Program-made: the position numbers and the translations under genes
NCBI RefSeq assembly: GCF_013868055.1
Contig: NZ_JACEOL010000009.1
Location: 62,001 to 126,000, forward strand
Reading direction: 5' to 3'
Length of the DNA: 64,000 nt
Source: Thermoactinomyces mirandus
Lineage (GTDB): Bacteria; Bacillota; Bacilli; Thermoactinomycetales; Thermoactinomycetaceae
In this document: one piece after another, positions 34,897-44,209 of the stretch
How the letters are laid out: every line of letters begins with the position of its first letter
Numbering within the stretch: the stretch's first letter is position 1
Notes under the pieces: model-generated
Seen by the model: only the letters and a program-made list of their open reading frames with translations
Database searches by the model: none
Told to the model about the DNA's origin: nothing

Positions 34897-35562
34897 GTGA
34901 AGAAACTGCTGTACATAGAAGATGACGCCGAGATTGGCAAAATGGTAAAGGAGGATCTGGAACAGCGCGGTTATCTGGTTCACTGGCTGCCGTCCGGAGA
35001 AGGGGCGTTAGCAGCGGTTCATGATTCGGATTTGGTTATTTTGGATGTGATGCTGCCAGGGCTGGACGGGTTTACAGTAGGACAGAGATTGAAAAAGGAA
35101 ATGCCGGATGTCCCGATTCTGCTGTTGTCGGCGCGGACAGCTGTGGATGACAAGGTAATGGGACTGCAATTTGCCGATGATTATGTGACCAAGCCTTTCC
35201 ATCCGGATGAACTGGCAGCCCGAATCCAGGTACTGTTGCGAAGAAAAAATACGGAATCCGGTGAGCTGCAAATTGGTCACCTGACCGTCAGGATGAATGA
35301 AAAAAGGGTACTGAACCGGTCCGGGAAAGAGATCATTCTAACAGGTAAGCAACACCAGATCTTCATGTATTTGCTAAAACATCCCAACCAGATTTTAACC
35401 AAGGAGCAGATTTACGAAGCTGTATGGGGTGAACCTTACATTGAAGGGGACAAGACGTTAATGGTGCACATCCGCCATTTGAGGGAAAAGATTGAAGAAG
35501 ATCCCGGCAATCCAAAAATCATTGAAACGATCCGCGGGATCGGTTACCGGGTGAAACAATGA
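34897..35562 (+). CDS. OmpR/PhoB-family response regulator
   Basis: The 221-aa protein has a receiver domain with acidic pocket (YIEDD), phospho-acceptor Asp in LVILDVMLPGLDG, and the switch Thr/Lys region (SARTAV, DDYVTKPFHPDEL), then a winged-helix DNA-binding domain (LTGKQHQIFMYLLKHP, HIRHLREKI, IRGIGYRVKQ). GTG 34897 follows AAAGGAGG; the frame is open further up but without a ribosome site. It overlaps the kinase gene by 4 nt and should control the ABC transporter downstream. Confidence 0.95.
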   Translation: MKKLLYIEDDAEIGKMVKEDLEQRGYLVHWLPSGEGALAAVHDSDLVILDVMLPGLDGFTVGQRLKKEMPDVPILLLSARTAVDDKVMGLQFADDYVTKPFHPDELAARIQVLLRRKNTESGELQIGHLTVRMNEKRVLNRSGKEIILTGKQHQIFMYLLKHPNQILTKEQIYEAVWGEPYIEGDKTLMVHIRHLREKIEEDPGNPKIIETIRGIGYRVKQ

Positions 35563-36899
35563 AAAAATTCCGCAATTCTTTGTTAAAACAGTATCTGTTG
35601 ATTATTTTTATCGCTACCATGATTCTCCCTTTGAGCATTCCTTTGCTATCAGCTTCTTTTTACAGACTTGAAGAACCGGAAATCCGATCGGAGCTCCCAT
35701 CAAGCAGTTCCAGCATCGAGAAAACATGGAAGGAAGCGGCAAAAAACCTGACTGGTGCTTCCGACGGGCAAATTCGGGACAAGTTATTGGAATTTAAGAA
35801 TCTGTATCCTGAAGCGACGATGTTCCGCGTTGATGAGACGGGAACAACAAGAGACAAAATTCCTTCTTCAATCCCGGTGCCCACTGTCTGGACCGCTTCT
35901 TCGGTCATCCAATTTATCCAGGAAAATCGCGGATATCAGGCTGATCCTTTTACGGTGGTTTCATTAATTGGTGAAAATCCCGGCGAGGGATTTATGGTTT
36001 TGCAAATACCACGCTCCGAATTGAAGTCAAATGACTGGTTTAACAAATACGGCTATTGGTTGTTAACCGGGACCTTTCTGGTACTGATTCTGTTCATTGT
36101 GGCTTCCAGTCTTTTCTTTTATAATATCCGAAAACGGCTTGTCCATCTTCAACAGGCAATGGAGATGTCCGGCGATGACGGAATCCCTTCGAGCCTTGCA
36201 GTAAAAAAAGACGATGAAATTGGCCGGTTGGTAAAATCGTTCAATCGGATGGTCAAGGAATTGAAATTAGGGAAAGAACGGGAAAGGAAAGAAGAAAAAC
36301 TGCGCAAAGAACTTGTGGCCAACATCTCTCATGATTTGCGAACTCCCCTTACGGCAATCCGCGGCCATGCCTATAGCCTGAAAAAAGAGGCGCTGAGTAA
36401 AAGCGGCCAGGAATCGTTAAATATCATCGATGAAAAAACAGATTACATCGGGCAACTGATTGACAATTTGCTTTCCTATTCTCTATTGACAGGCGGAAAG
36501 TATCCCTGCCAGCCGGAAAAAACGGATATGCTTCGCCTGCTGCGCACTTCTGTTGCGACATGGTATCCAGTCTTTGAGGAGCACCAGTTTGAGATTGTGC
36601 TTGATTTTCCTGAGAAATCTTTCACCTGGGAAGTCGATCCGCAATGGATGAACCGGATTTTGGATAACCTGTTTCAAAACATTGTCCGCCATGCCAGAGA
36701 TGGAAAATTTGTTGCCCTCCGCGTTGTAAATGAGTCGATCATCATCGAGGATCATGGTCCGGGAATGACCGGAGTTTCCATGCAGAAAGGAGCGGGCGTC
36801 GGACTTTCTATTGTATCGCTGATGGTGAAGGAAATGGGCTTGAACTGGGAAGTGGAAACCGGCGGGCATGGGACGAAAAACATCATCAGAAAGGAATAG
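35559..36899 (+). CDS. Membrane sensor histidine kinase
   Basis: The 446-aa kinase has two membrane helices (residues ~9-31 and ~168-190) flanking an extracellular sensor of ~135 residues, then a HAMP linker, the H-box HDLRTPLTAIRGH, N-box (RILDNLFQNIVRHA) and a short G-box region (EDHGPGMTGV, GVGLSIVSLMV). It phosphorylates the overlapping response regulator. The large extracellular domain and the linked ABC genes point to sensing of an antimicrobial peptide or envelope stress. Confidence 0.93.
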   Translation: MKKFRNSLLKQYLLIIFIATMILPLSIPLLSASFYRLEEPEIRSELPSSSSSIEKTWKEAAKNLTGASDGQIRDKLLEFKNLYPEATMFRVDETGTTRDKIPSSIPVPTVWTASSVIQFIQENRGYQADPFTVVSLIGENPGEGFMVLQIPRSELKSNDWFNKYGYWLLTGTFLVLILFIVASSLFFYNIRKRLVHLQQAMEMSGDDGIPSSLAVKKDDEIGRLVKSFNRMVKELKLGKERERKEEKLRKELVANISHDLRTPLTAIRGHAYSLKKEALSKSGQESLNIIDEKTDYIGQLIDNLLSYSLLTGGKYPCQPEKTDMLRLLRTSVATWYPVFEEHQFEIVLDFPEKSFTWEVDPQWMNRILDNLFQNIVRHARDGKFVALRVVNESIIIEDHGPGMTGVSMQKGAGVGLSIVSLMVKEMGLNWEVETGGHGTKNIIRKE

Positions 36900-36904
36900 C
36901 AGAA

Positions 36905-36936
36905 AAACAGCCCTGAACCGGGGTTGTTTTTTTTTA
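36905..36936 (+). terminator. Terminator after the histidine kinase
   Basis: An AACAGCCC...GGGGTTGTT stem with a short loop is followed by nine Ts. It separates the kinase from the ABC genes, implying separate promoters. Confidence 0.8.
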
Positions 36937-36940
36937 CGCA

Positions 36941-37003
36941 TTTAAACCAGATTTAAACTTTTTCTTCCCTCTCTTTAACCTTTCCGGCAACTTTATTTTA
37001 ACC
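36941..37003 (+). promoter_or_regulatory. Phased TTTAAAC repeats, candidate response-regulator operator
   Basis: TTTAAAC at 36941 and 36952, and TTTAACC at 36974 and 36997, are spaced 11, 22 and 23 bp, so they lie on one helix face. They sit directly upstream of the ABC operon. OmpR-family regulators bind direct repeats with ~11-bp period. A TAAGAT at 37013 could be the -10. Confidence 0.5.
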
Positions 37004-37037
37004 TGCGGAAGGTAAGATAGTTGGCGAGGTGAGAAAA

Positions 37038-37952
37038 ATGAGCCAAACTATTATCGAAACAAATCATTTGACAAAGCAATTTGGTTCCAGGATCGCAGTG
37101 AATAATCTGGATATACAAGTAACCCAGGGAGAAGTGTATGGGTTTCTCGGTCCCAATGGCGCCGGAAAAACCACGACAATCCGGATGCTGCTTGGACTTT
37201 CCCGACCCACCAGAGGATCCATCCATATCTTTGGCAAGGATATTAAGAAAGAAAAGCTTTCCGTTTTGAAAAAAGTTGGATCACTGGTGGAAAATCCGTC
37301 GTATTACGGGCATTTGACAGCAGTTGAAAATCTGGAGGCCATCCGGATTCTGCTGAACGCCCCCAAATCGAGAATCGAAGAAGTTCTGTCCATGGTTCGC
37401 CTTGACAAAGATGCCAACCGTCCGGTTAAAAAATTTTCGCTCGGGATGAAACAGCGGCTCGGAATCGCTGCCGCTTTATTGGGCAAACCGAAATTATTGA
37501 TTCTGGACGAACCGACCAATGGTCTGGATCCATCCGGAATCATCGAAATTCGTGAACTAATCAAAAGCATGCCAAAAGAACATGGTGTCACTATCGTCGT
37601 TTCCAGCCATTTATTGTCGGAGATCGACCAGATGGCCACACAAGTTGGCATTATCTCCAACGGGACCATGATCTTTCAGGATTCGATTACAGCATTGAGG
37701 AAACGGGCGAAAAGCAGGATCCGGCTCACTGTAAGCGAAGCAGAGTCAGCTCGGAAAAAATTGTTGTCCCTTGGATATCCAGCCAGTTTCTCGGATAACC
37801 GGATCTATATTGAGAACAGATCTGACCAGAAAGTGGCAGAAATAGTTCGGCAACTGGTACATGAACATTATTCCGTCTACCGGGTGGAAGAAGAGAGAAA
37901 ATCACTGGAAGAGATTTTCCTCCGACTGATAAATGGAAAGGGGAATCAGTAA
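37038..37952 (+). CDS. ABC transporter ATP-binding protein, BcrA/LanF-type
   Basis: The 304-aa ATPase has Walker A (GPNGAGKTTTIRM), signature (KKFSLGMKQRLGIA), Walker B (LLILDEPTNGLDPSG) and H-loop (VVSSHLL). Length and C-terminal extension fit the bacitracin/lantibiotic-immunity group. ATG 37038 follows GAGGTGAG. It overlaps the first permease gene by 1 nt (TAATG). Confidence 0.93.
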   Translation: MSQTIIETNHLTKQFGSRIAVNNLDIQVTQGEVYGFLGPNGAGKTTTIRMLLGLSRPTRGSIHIFGKDIKKEKLSVLKKVGSLVENPSYYGHLTAVENLEAIRILLNAPKSRIEEVLSMVRLDKDANRPVKKFSLGMKQRLGIAAALLGKPKLLILDEPTNGLDPSGIIEIRELIKSMPKEHGVTIVVSSHLLSEIDQMATQVGIISNGTMIFQDSITALRKRAKSRIRLTVSEAESARKKLLSLGYPASFSDNRIYIENRSDQKVAEIVRQLVHEHYSVYRVEEERKSLEEIFLRLINGKGNQ

Positions 37953-38662
37953 TGCTCCAGGTGATGGCTTCGGAATTCCTGAAAATCAGGCGAAAAATGA
38001 TTCTCTTCCTCATCTTTCTCGGTCCACTTGGGGTGATTGTCCTGGAGGCAATCAATTTTGGAGTGAGATACGATTACCTCACCGATCTCTACCGTAACGA
38101 TTTATGGAAAGGGCTGATGGGGGAAGTTTCCATGCTATTCACCCCTTCGTTGATGCTTGGGCTTACGATAATCACCTCGATGATTGCCAATATTGAACAT
38201 GAAACAGATGCCTGGAAACAATTGTTTGCCCTGCCCGTAACAAGAACTGAAGTCTTTCTCGGCAAATGGTTTCTGGCAACGATTTTGCTCTTTGTCTTCT
38301 GTGCACTATTGGCAGGCGGAACCATTGTACTCGGAACTTTTTTGAACTATGGACCCGACATCCCGTATCTCTATCTGTTGAAAAAATCATTCTTCCCGTA
38401 TTTTGCGGCTATGCCATTCCTTGCTCTACAAATCTGGCTTTCTATTGCATGGAAAAACCAGGCGATTCCTCTCACAGTCGGAATTATGGGGACGATTTTA
38501 TCGATGTATTCCTTCGAGTTTCCTGATTGGCTGCCGTGGAAATGGCCTTATTTAGAAAACAGCTGGGGAGAGCCACTTTATTTCGTCTGGGCTGGCCTGC
38601 TGACAGGAACAATCCTGTTAGTCACAGCTCTCATCGACTTTAACCGAAAGGATGTGAAATAG
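37952..38662 (+). CDS. ABC-2 permease, LanE-like
   Basis: The 236-aa protein has six membrane segments and the family opening (MASEFLKIRRKMILFLIFLG). It lies between the ATPase and a second permease of similar size, the arrangement of lantibiotic-immunity LanFEG and BcrABD-type exporters that remove peptide antibiotics from the membrane. Confidence 0.88.
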   Translation: MLQVMASEFLKIRRKMILFLIFLGPLGVIVLEAINFGVRYDYLTDLYRNDLWKGLMGEVSMLFTPSLMLGLTIITSMIANIEHETDAWKQLFALPVTRTEVFLGKWFLATILLFVFCALLAGGTIVLGTFLNYGPDIPYLYLLKKSFFPYFAAMPFLALQIWLSIAWKNQAIPLTVGIMGTILSMYSFEFPDWLPWKWPYLENSWGEPLYFVWAGLLTGTILLVTALIDFNRKDVK

Positions 38663-39382
38663 ATGGGGAGAATATTTCGTGCTGAATTCCTGAAATTGCG
38701 GAAGTCATCGATCTGGCTGCTCATTTTTGTCAGCCCTGCTCTGGCTGCATTGATCGGGTTGTTAAAAGCGCCTGAGCAGGAACAATGGATTCTTATGCTG
38801 ATTACCATGACTTCTACTCATGCCGTTTTATTTTTGCCGCTTTTGACCGGGGTTTTTTCTGCATTTGTTTGCCGATTTGAGCATACAGGTGGCGGATGGA
38901 AACAGCTGCTGTCGCTACCGATTCCAAGAGCGAGTGTTTATGGAGTCAAATACCTGATCGTCCTCCTGTTGATTGCCGCCACCCAAATCCTGTTCTTATG
39001 TTCTCTTTTGCTGGTCGGCTGGATGGAAGGATACCCTTCTGACATCCCCTGGAAGGCCATTTTTACAAGCATAACGGGCGGATGGATTGCCTGTATGCCG
39101 CTGGCTGCATTGCAAATGCTTGTGTCCGTGGCCTGGTCCAGCTTTGCTGCTCCTCTGGCACTGAATGTCATCTTGACCTTGCCCAATATACTGGTTGTCA
39201 ACTCGAAAGATTTCGGGCCTTACTATCCATGGGCACAGCCATTTTTGGCAATGATGCCCAGTTCCAACAATGATTTCGGTGCACTCAATGTTTCGCTGGA
39301 AACCCTTTTTGTTGTTATTCTCGGCAGTCTGCTTCTGTTTTTGCTTTCCGGGTTAATCTACTTTACCAGAAAAGAATTCTGA
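38663..39382 (+). CDS. ABC-2 permease, LanG-like
   Basis: The 239-aa protein has six membrane segments, opens FRAEFLKLRKSSIWLLIFV, and shares the FEHTGGGWKQLLSLPIPRA motif with the preceding permease (FEHETDAWKQLFALPVTRT in LanE-like). It starts directly after the previous stop. The two permeases likely form a heterodimer with the ATPase. Confidence 0.88.
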   Translation: MGRIFRAEFLKLRKSSIWLLIFVSPALAALIGLLKAPEQEQWILMLITMTSTHAVLFLPLLTGVFSAFVCRFEHTGGGWKQLLSLPIPRASVYGVKYLIVLLLIAATQILFLCSLLLVGWMEGYPSDIPWKAIFTSITGGWIACMPLAALQMLVSVAWSSFAAPLALNVILTLPNILVVNSKDFGPYYPWAQPFLAMMPSSNNDFGALNVSLETLFVVILGSLLLFLLSGLIYFTRKEF

Positions 39383-39528
39383 GCAATCCATCCTGACCTT
39401 CATACAAAAAAAGCCAGGCATCCATTGGCCCCAGCCCTTTTCCAGCCGTCGTACCGGCTGTTGAAATAATCAATTGAGTTATGTCATTTCTTTTTATTAT
39501 TTATAAGGATGAACATAAATTATCCATG

Positions 39529-39780
39529 TTAACTCTTCGAATCAGCCATGCATGGATTCTCCTCTTCCCGGCCTTTTTTGGGGCCGCTTTTTCTTTTTCG
39601 GATCTGTTCATCTTCTTTGCAACTGTGTCTGTGCTTCATGTATGGAAGAAATAATATGTATTTGGCCTTCCCGTTACAAAAATAACACGAGCTTCTTGTT
39701 GTATCCGGCAATATTTCGACATGGGGCGTATCCATGATTTTCAAACCGTCGACCATATGTTTGGGACAAATCTTAACCAT
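39529..39780 (-). CDS. CxxH/CxxC zinc-type small protein
   Basis: The 83-aa protein begins MVKICPKHMVDGLKIMD with the CxxH pair and has CYFCNGKAKYILFL with the CxxC pair, as in the small 'CxxH/CxxC' proteins of Bacillus; a bound zinc is likely. The C-terminus is Lys/Glu-rich. ATG 39780 follows GGAGGGG. The frame is open farther upstream but the ribosome site decides this start. A damaged second copy lies at 40171-40475. Confidence 0.72.
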   Translation of the reverse strand: MVKICPKHMVDGLKIMDTPHVEILPDTTRSSCYFCNGKAKYILFLPYMKHRHSCKEDEQIRKRKSGPKKGREEENPCMADSKS

Positions 39781-40170
39781 GTCAAACCCCTCCTTCAGTG
39801 AGCAAATATGGATATTAAAAAATTGAAAGCAATACAAAAATCGATAGCGATTCTCAATAGGAATCAAACGAAAAACATATGTGTAGGACAAAAGCCCTCC
39901 GGTCACTTCCTGCAAAACCGATCCTGTCAACACTGCCGGTTCCAAATCCCAAACAAGCCGACTAATCCTCTTCTTGTCGCTTTCAAATAAAACTATATCA
40001 TTAATTAAGGCAATGATTAAGCATGGAAAGCGCTTTAAAAATGAACAACTGGCCAACAGACTTCAATGAAGCATTCACCAAGCACCAGAAAAGGGGGAAA
40101 ATGGTGAAAAAAGGAGGGATTGAAATTCCCTGGGGAACTTTTATGGTAATGATGAGACCGGTTTGGCGAG
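39781..40170. other. Gap between the two CxxH/CxxC copies
   Basis: A minus-strand frame with hydrophobic segments (GGLLSYTYVFRLIPIENRY) continues in phase into the 39780 gene but has no ribosome site. I do not call it a gene. Nothing else is supported here. Confidence 0.3.
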
Positions 40171-40475
40171 TTAAATAAACAGAAGAAGCAAGCCTGTGGC
40201 TTGCAGATCAATCGAATCCACATTGAATTGGAAACAGCCTTTTCTTGCCCGATCATCCCGCAACGGAACATGTCTGGAAACTGCTCTTTCTTTTCTGCAT
40301 TCTGTGATCCTCTTCATATCTGCCTTATGTCTGATATATGGAAGAAACAACAGGTATTTGGCCTTCCCATCGCAAAAACAGCACATGTTCTTGTTGTATC
40401 CGGCAATATTTCGACATGGGGGAGATCTAGCATTTTCAAACCATCAATCATATGCTCCCGACAAACCTTGACCAT
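40171..40475 (-). pseudogene. Second CxxH/CxxC gene copy, frameshifted
   Basis: Copy two starts MVKVCREHMIDGLKMLD and shares HVEILPDTTR and GKAKYLLFLPYI with copy one, about 75% identical DNA over ~170 bp. Near 40386 the phase changes just before the CxxC (MCCFCDGKAKY), so the two metal pairs are in different frames. The C-terminal part (FQFNVDSIDLQATG) diverges from copy one. Confidence 0.7.
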
Positions 40476-40518
40476 TTCAAAACACCCCTCTTTTCAGGCT
40501 AACTTTATAGATTGCCTG

Positions 40519-41337
40519 CTATCGGTTTAAAAAACTGACAACAAGATCCGTGAACGCGCCTGTTTTTTCTATTTGCGTCCAGTGGCCGCACCGGGGGAAA
40601 ACATGCAATTCGGCATTGGGCAACAGTTGGGCCATTTTCCAGCTGGTTTCGTTTAAAGGAATCACGCGGTCTTCCCTGCCATGCACCAGCAAAACCGGAG
40701 CCGAAATGGTTCTTAACGATGCATCGCTCAAGGCCATGGCATCCACGTGTCTTTGACGGGGAACCGGGAACATTTGCGAAAAGGCTTCCTGATACCCTTC
40801 CTGGATGCTTGCCTGGTAGCGCATTTTGACCAGATCTTCATTTTCGGCAGTCGACCCGTCATAAACAAAGATTTTAATCAGGTTTTTCATATTTTCATAG
40901 CTGGGAGTATAACCCCATACCTTGTCCAATTCCCTGGTGATGGGAAATCGGCATCCCACACTTCCCATCAGGATCAATTTATGAACCAGATCAGGACGCT
41001 GGTACGCGAGATGAAGCGCCAGGGCTCCTCCCATGGAATTGCCGATGATGGACACTTTCTCCAGTTTCAGTGCCTCGATAAATGAAATCATATGCTGAAC
41101 CCATGCATCGACTGAATAGTGAATCCCTTTGGGCCTTTGTGTATCACCAAATCCCACTACATCGGGAGCATATAAATGAAAGTGTTGGGACAGGATCGGA
41201 AAAACCGGTTTCCAGTTGGCCCAGGCGGTAACTCCGGGTCCGGAACCATGAATGAGAAGAAGCGTCTCACCCTCTCCGGCTTCATGATAATGAGTAAGTA
41301 TTCCGTCTGCTTCAATAAATTTCCCCTGTTCTACCAT
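40519..41337 (-). CDS. dmpD: 2-hydroxymuconate-semialdehyde hydrolase
   Basis: The 272-aa alpha/beta hydrolase has oxyanion motif LLIHGSGPGVTAWANW, nucleophile Ser in IIGNSMGGALALH, acid Asp in LLVHGREDRVIPL and His in FPRCGHWTQIEK. This is the meta-cleavage C-C bond hydrolase pattern (DmpD/XylF). It splits the ring-fission product to 2-hydroxypenta-2,4-dienoate and formate, and acts on ketone-type ring products (e.g. from 3-methylcatechol). It is the last gene of the phenol operon. GGAGG precedes the ATG. Confidence 0.92.
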   Translation of the reverse strand: MVEQGKFIEADGILTHYHEAGEGETLLLIHGSGPGVTAWANWKPVFPILSQHFHLYAPDVVGFGDTQRPKGIHYSVDAWVQHMISFIEALKLEKVSIIGNSMGGALALHLAYQRPDLVHKLILMGSVGCRFPITRELDKVWGYTPSYENMKNLIKIFVYDGSTAENEDLVKMRYQASIQEGYQEAFSQMFPVPRQRHVDAMALSDASLRTISAPVLLVHGREDRVIPLNETSWKMAQLLPNAELHVFPRCGHWTQIEKTGAFTDLVVSFLNR

Positions 41338-41392
41338 GCAACATCCTCCATCAGTTTATTTGTCTATGTGACTTGCAGCCTGTTTTTACAAA

Positions 41393-41433
41393 GGACAGCC
41401 CGGAAAAGGAAACATGCCATTTACCGGGTGTCC
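41393..41433 (-). promoter_or_regulatory. Hairpin between dmpH and dmpD
   Basis: GGACAGCCCGG/CCGGGTGTCC forms a 10-bp stem with one bulged base, followed on the minus strand by TTTGTAAAA. It could attenuate transcription into dmpD or protect mRNA ends. Confidence 0.45.
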
Positions 41434-41451
41434 GTCATTCCTTGCCTAAGT

Positions 41452-42243
41452 CTATTCGGTCAGGATAAAACTGACTTCACCGATCTGATCCAGTTTGGCG
41501 GTGACACAGTCCTCAGCATTCAGCAAAATGGCTTCTGTGATGCCGCCGGTTAAAATGATCTGGCCGGCTTTTGCTTTTTCTCCCTTCCGGCCAAGCATAT
41601 TGGCCAGCATGGCAACAGAACGGGCAGGGTGCCCCAGAACGGCTGCCCCTGCGCCCAGGGCTTTCAGCTCACCGTTGATAAAAAGGGTGGCACCAACCAG
41701 GTCCAGATCGATCTGATCCGGCTTGACGAGGCGGTTTCCAAATACCACCCGGGAGGAAGAGGCATTGTCGGCAACGACGTCGGGCAAGGTGAATTGAAAG
41801 TTTTCATATCGGCTGTCAATGATTTCAAGCGACGGAACAACGTATTCCGTCGCCGCCAGAACGTCCTTTTCAGTGATTCCCGGGCCTTTCAGATCGCGGT
41901 TCAGAACAAAAGCAATCTCCACTTCCACTTTGGGATGAATCAATTCCCTGAGTGAAAGTTTGTCTCCATTCTCCACGACCATATAATCAAAAATGTATCC
42001 ATAAACCGGTTCATCCACATTCATCTGTTTCATTTTTGCCTGGCTTGTCAGTCCCATTTTGGGACCAATGATCCGGTAACCTTTATCCAGCTTGGACTTG
42101 ACCAGTTCTTCCTGGATTTTATATCCTTCTTCGATTGACAGGTCGGGATGTTCCAAAGTAATCCGCTTGACTTCAACCTTTTCCTGTTCCGCCCGTTCCA
42201 GATAATTGGCGATAGACAGATAGTTCCGTTCCTTTACTTCCAT
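41452..42243 (-). CDS. dmpH: 4-oxalocrotonate decarboxylase
   Basis: The 263-aa protein belongs to the hydratase/decarboxylase family: [31 protein letters not shown] with the metal-ligand Glu pair, [11 protein letters not shown] and [19 protein letters not shown]. The RYENF and [12 protein letters not shown] blocks match DmpH/XylI more than the hydratase paralogue upstream, and gene order (E-F-G-H) agrees. It decarboxylates 2-oxo-3-hexenedioate to 2-hydroxypenta-2,4-dienoate, probably in complex with DmpE. Confidence 0.88.
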   Translation of the reverse strand: MEVKERNYLSIANYLERAEQEKVEVKRITLEHPDLSIEEGYKIQEELVKSKLDKGYRIIGPKMGLTSQAKMKQMNVDEPVYGYIFDYMVVENGDKLSLRELIHPKVEVEIAFVLNRDLKGPGITEKDVLAATEYVVPSLEIIDSRYENFQFTLPDVVADNASSSRVVFGNRLVKPDQIDLDLVGATLFINGELKALGAGAAVLGHPARSVAMLANMLGRKGEKAKAGQIILTGGITEAILLNAEDCVTAKLDQIGEVSFILTE

Positions 42244-42254
42244 CGTTTTCCTCC

Positions 42255-43280
42255 TTATCGAGCCGCTTTTGTTCCGGCTTTGGCAATTTCTGCGGCAACA
42301 TCCACAATCATGTCTTCCTGTCCGCCGACCAGTTTGCGTTTTCCCAGTTCAAGCAGAATATCGCGGGAATCAATCTGGAATTTTTCGGCTGCCTGTTTGG
42401 CATGCAACAGGAAGCTGGAGTAAACACCGGTATAACCGAGGATCATGGCGTCCCGCGTAATTTCCTGCGGGTGGCCCAGGATCGGAGCGACTGTCTCTTC
42501 GGCCAAATCCATCATATTATACATGTCAATGCCGGTATTGATCCCCAGGCGGTCAAGAACGGCCACAAGCACTTCCGTTTGGGTATTGCCGGCTCCCGCG
42601 CCAAAGCAACGCACACTTCCGTCAACGCGGGTGGCCCCTTCTTCGATGGCAGCCAGTGTATTGGCCATGGCAAGTGACAGGTTGTTATGTCCATGGAAAC
42701 CTATTTCCACATCCAGATTCTCTTTCAGCGCGCGAATTTTTCCCCTTACCTGATGCGGCAGCATAGCTCCGGCCGAATCAGTCACATAGATGATATCCGC
42801 TCCGTAACTTTCCATCAGTTTGGCCTGCTCGACCAGTTTCTCCACGGGTGCCATATGCGCCATCATTAAGAAGCCAACCGTCTCCATACCCAATTCCTTG
42901 GCCATGTAAATATGCTGGGCCGAAACATCCGCCTCTGTGACATGAGTCGCGACACGGACCATTTTTGCCCCCCGTTTGGCCGCTTCTTTCAATTCATTGA
43001 CCGTTCCGATGCCGGGCAAAAGAAGCACAGACACTTTGGCCTGCCGGCAAACCGATCCCGCCGCCTCGATCAGTTCCATTTCGTCCGTCAGGGAAAACCC
43101 GTATTGCAGGGAAGAGCCAGCCAACCCGTCTCCGTGGCTCACTTCGATATAGGGAACATTTGCTTCATCCAGGGCCCTGGCAACCTGGACCACATGGTCG
43201 ACGGTAAATTGGTGCCTGATGGCGTGGCTGCCGTCCCGCAGCGCTACTTCCGTAATATAAACGTCCCGTTTGGCGCTCAT
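42255..43280 (-). CDS. dmpG: 4-hydroxy-2-oxovalerate aldolase
   Basis: The 341-aa protein has the TIM-barrel opening YITEVALRDGSHAIRHQFT with metal-binding Asp, the VSHGDGLAGSSLQYG loop, YVTDSAGAMLPHQV and GFHGHNNLSLAMANT (metal His pair). It cleaves 4-hydroxy-2-oxovalerate to pyruvate and acetaldehyde, which is channelled to DmpF. It is 21 nt after dmpF. Confidence 0.97.
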   Translation of the reverse strand: MSAKRDVYITEVALRDGSHAIRHQFTVDHVVQVARALDEANVPYIEVSHGDGLAGSSLQYGFSLTDEMELIEAAGSVCRQAKVSVLLLPGIGTVNELKEAAKRGAKMVRVATHVTEADVSAQHIYMAKELGMETVGFLMMAHMAPVEKLVEQAKLMESYGADIIYVTDSAGAMLPHQVRGKIRALKENLDVEIGFHGHNNLSLAMANTLAAIEEGATRVDGSVRCFGAGAGNTQTEVLVAVLDRLGINTGIDMYNMMDLAEETVAPILGHPQEITRDAMILGYTGVYSSFLLHAKQAAEKFQIDSRDILLELGKRKLVGGQEDMIVDVAAEIAKAGTKAAR

Positions 43281-43301
43281 TCTGCTCTCTCCTTTGGATT
43301 C

Positions 43302-44180
43302 CTAAATCACTTTTTTCTTGATCTGATGTCTGGCAAACTCTTCTGCAACTTTGACGCCGGCAGCCGTCATGATGTCCAGATTGCCGGAATATTTTGGCAG
43401 GTAATCCCCTGCACCTTCCACTTCAAGAAATATCGTAACCTTGTTGCCGTCAAAAATGGGCTCCGTTTTCAGACGATAACCCGGGACATACGATTGTACG
43501 GTTTTTTCCATTTTCAGAATGGATTCAGTCATTTTTCTTTCATCCACTGATTCAACCAGGCAGTAGACCGCATTTCGCATCAGGATCGGCGGTTCCGCAG
43601 GATTCAGGATAATGATCGCCTTTCCTTTTTTGGCTCCCCCGATCTGTTCAATTCCACGCGCGGTTGTTTGTGTAAATTCATCAATGTTGGCCCGTGTTCC
43701 CGGTCCGGCGCTCACGCTGGAAATGGTGGCCACAATTTCCGCATACTTCACGGGACTTATCCTGCTTACGGCATGCACCATCGGAATTGTTGCCTGCCCT
43801 CCGCAGGTGATCAGATTGATGTTGGGAACATCCAGATGCTTTTCCATATTGACCGGTGGAACCACCAGATCTCCGATTGCCGCTGGAGTCATATCGATCA
43901 CTTTTTTTCCCGCTTCTTTCAGAAGTTGGGCATGGCCGAAGTGGGCTCTTGCGGAAGTGGCATCAAAGACGATATCCGCCATTTCGGGGCGTTTAAGGAA
44001 ACCGTCAATTCCGCTGTCAATGGCTTCGTATCCAAATTCCCTGGCCACTTGCAACCCTTCCGATTCCGGATCGATCCCGATCACGGCTGTCAACTCCAAA
44101 ACAGAGGAGCGCCGCAGTTTCATCATCAAATCCGTTCCGATATTTCCTGAACCCAGGATTGCTACTTTCACTTTTGACAT
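43302..44180 (-). CDS. dmpF: Acetaldehyde dehydrogenase (acylating)
   Basis: The 292-aa protein has Rossmann motif [16 protein letters not shown], catalytic Cys in [16 protein letters not shown] (near residue 126) and [20 protein letters not shown]. It converts acetaldehyde to acetyl-CoA with NAD+ and CoA, in a complex with the aldolase. The length is slightly below Pseudomonas DmpF (~312) but all motifs are present. Confidence 0.97.
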   Translation of the reverse strand: MSKVKVAILGSGNIGTDLMMKLRRSSVLELTAVIGIDPESEGLQVAREFGYEAIDSGIDGFLKRPEMADIVFDATSARAHFGHAQLLKEAGKKVIDMTPAAIGDLVVPPVNMEKHLDVPNINLITCGGQATIPMVHAVSRISPVKYAEIVATISSVSAGPGTRANIDEFTQTTARGIEQIGGAKKGKAIIILNPAEPPILMRNAVYCLVESVDERKMTESILKMEKTVQSYVPGYRLKTEPIFDGNKVTIFLEVEGAGDYLPKYSGNLDIMTAAGVKVAEEFARHQIKKKVI

Positions 44181-44209
44181 CCGAATCCCCTCCTTTATGT
44201 GACGATGGT

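Noticed and set aside
39529-40056. A 175-aa protein covering the first CxxH/CxxC gene and upstream sequence
   Set aside because: The upstream part contains the GGAGGGG ribosome site of the 83-aa gene and has no start of its own.
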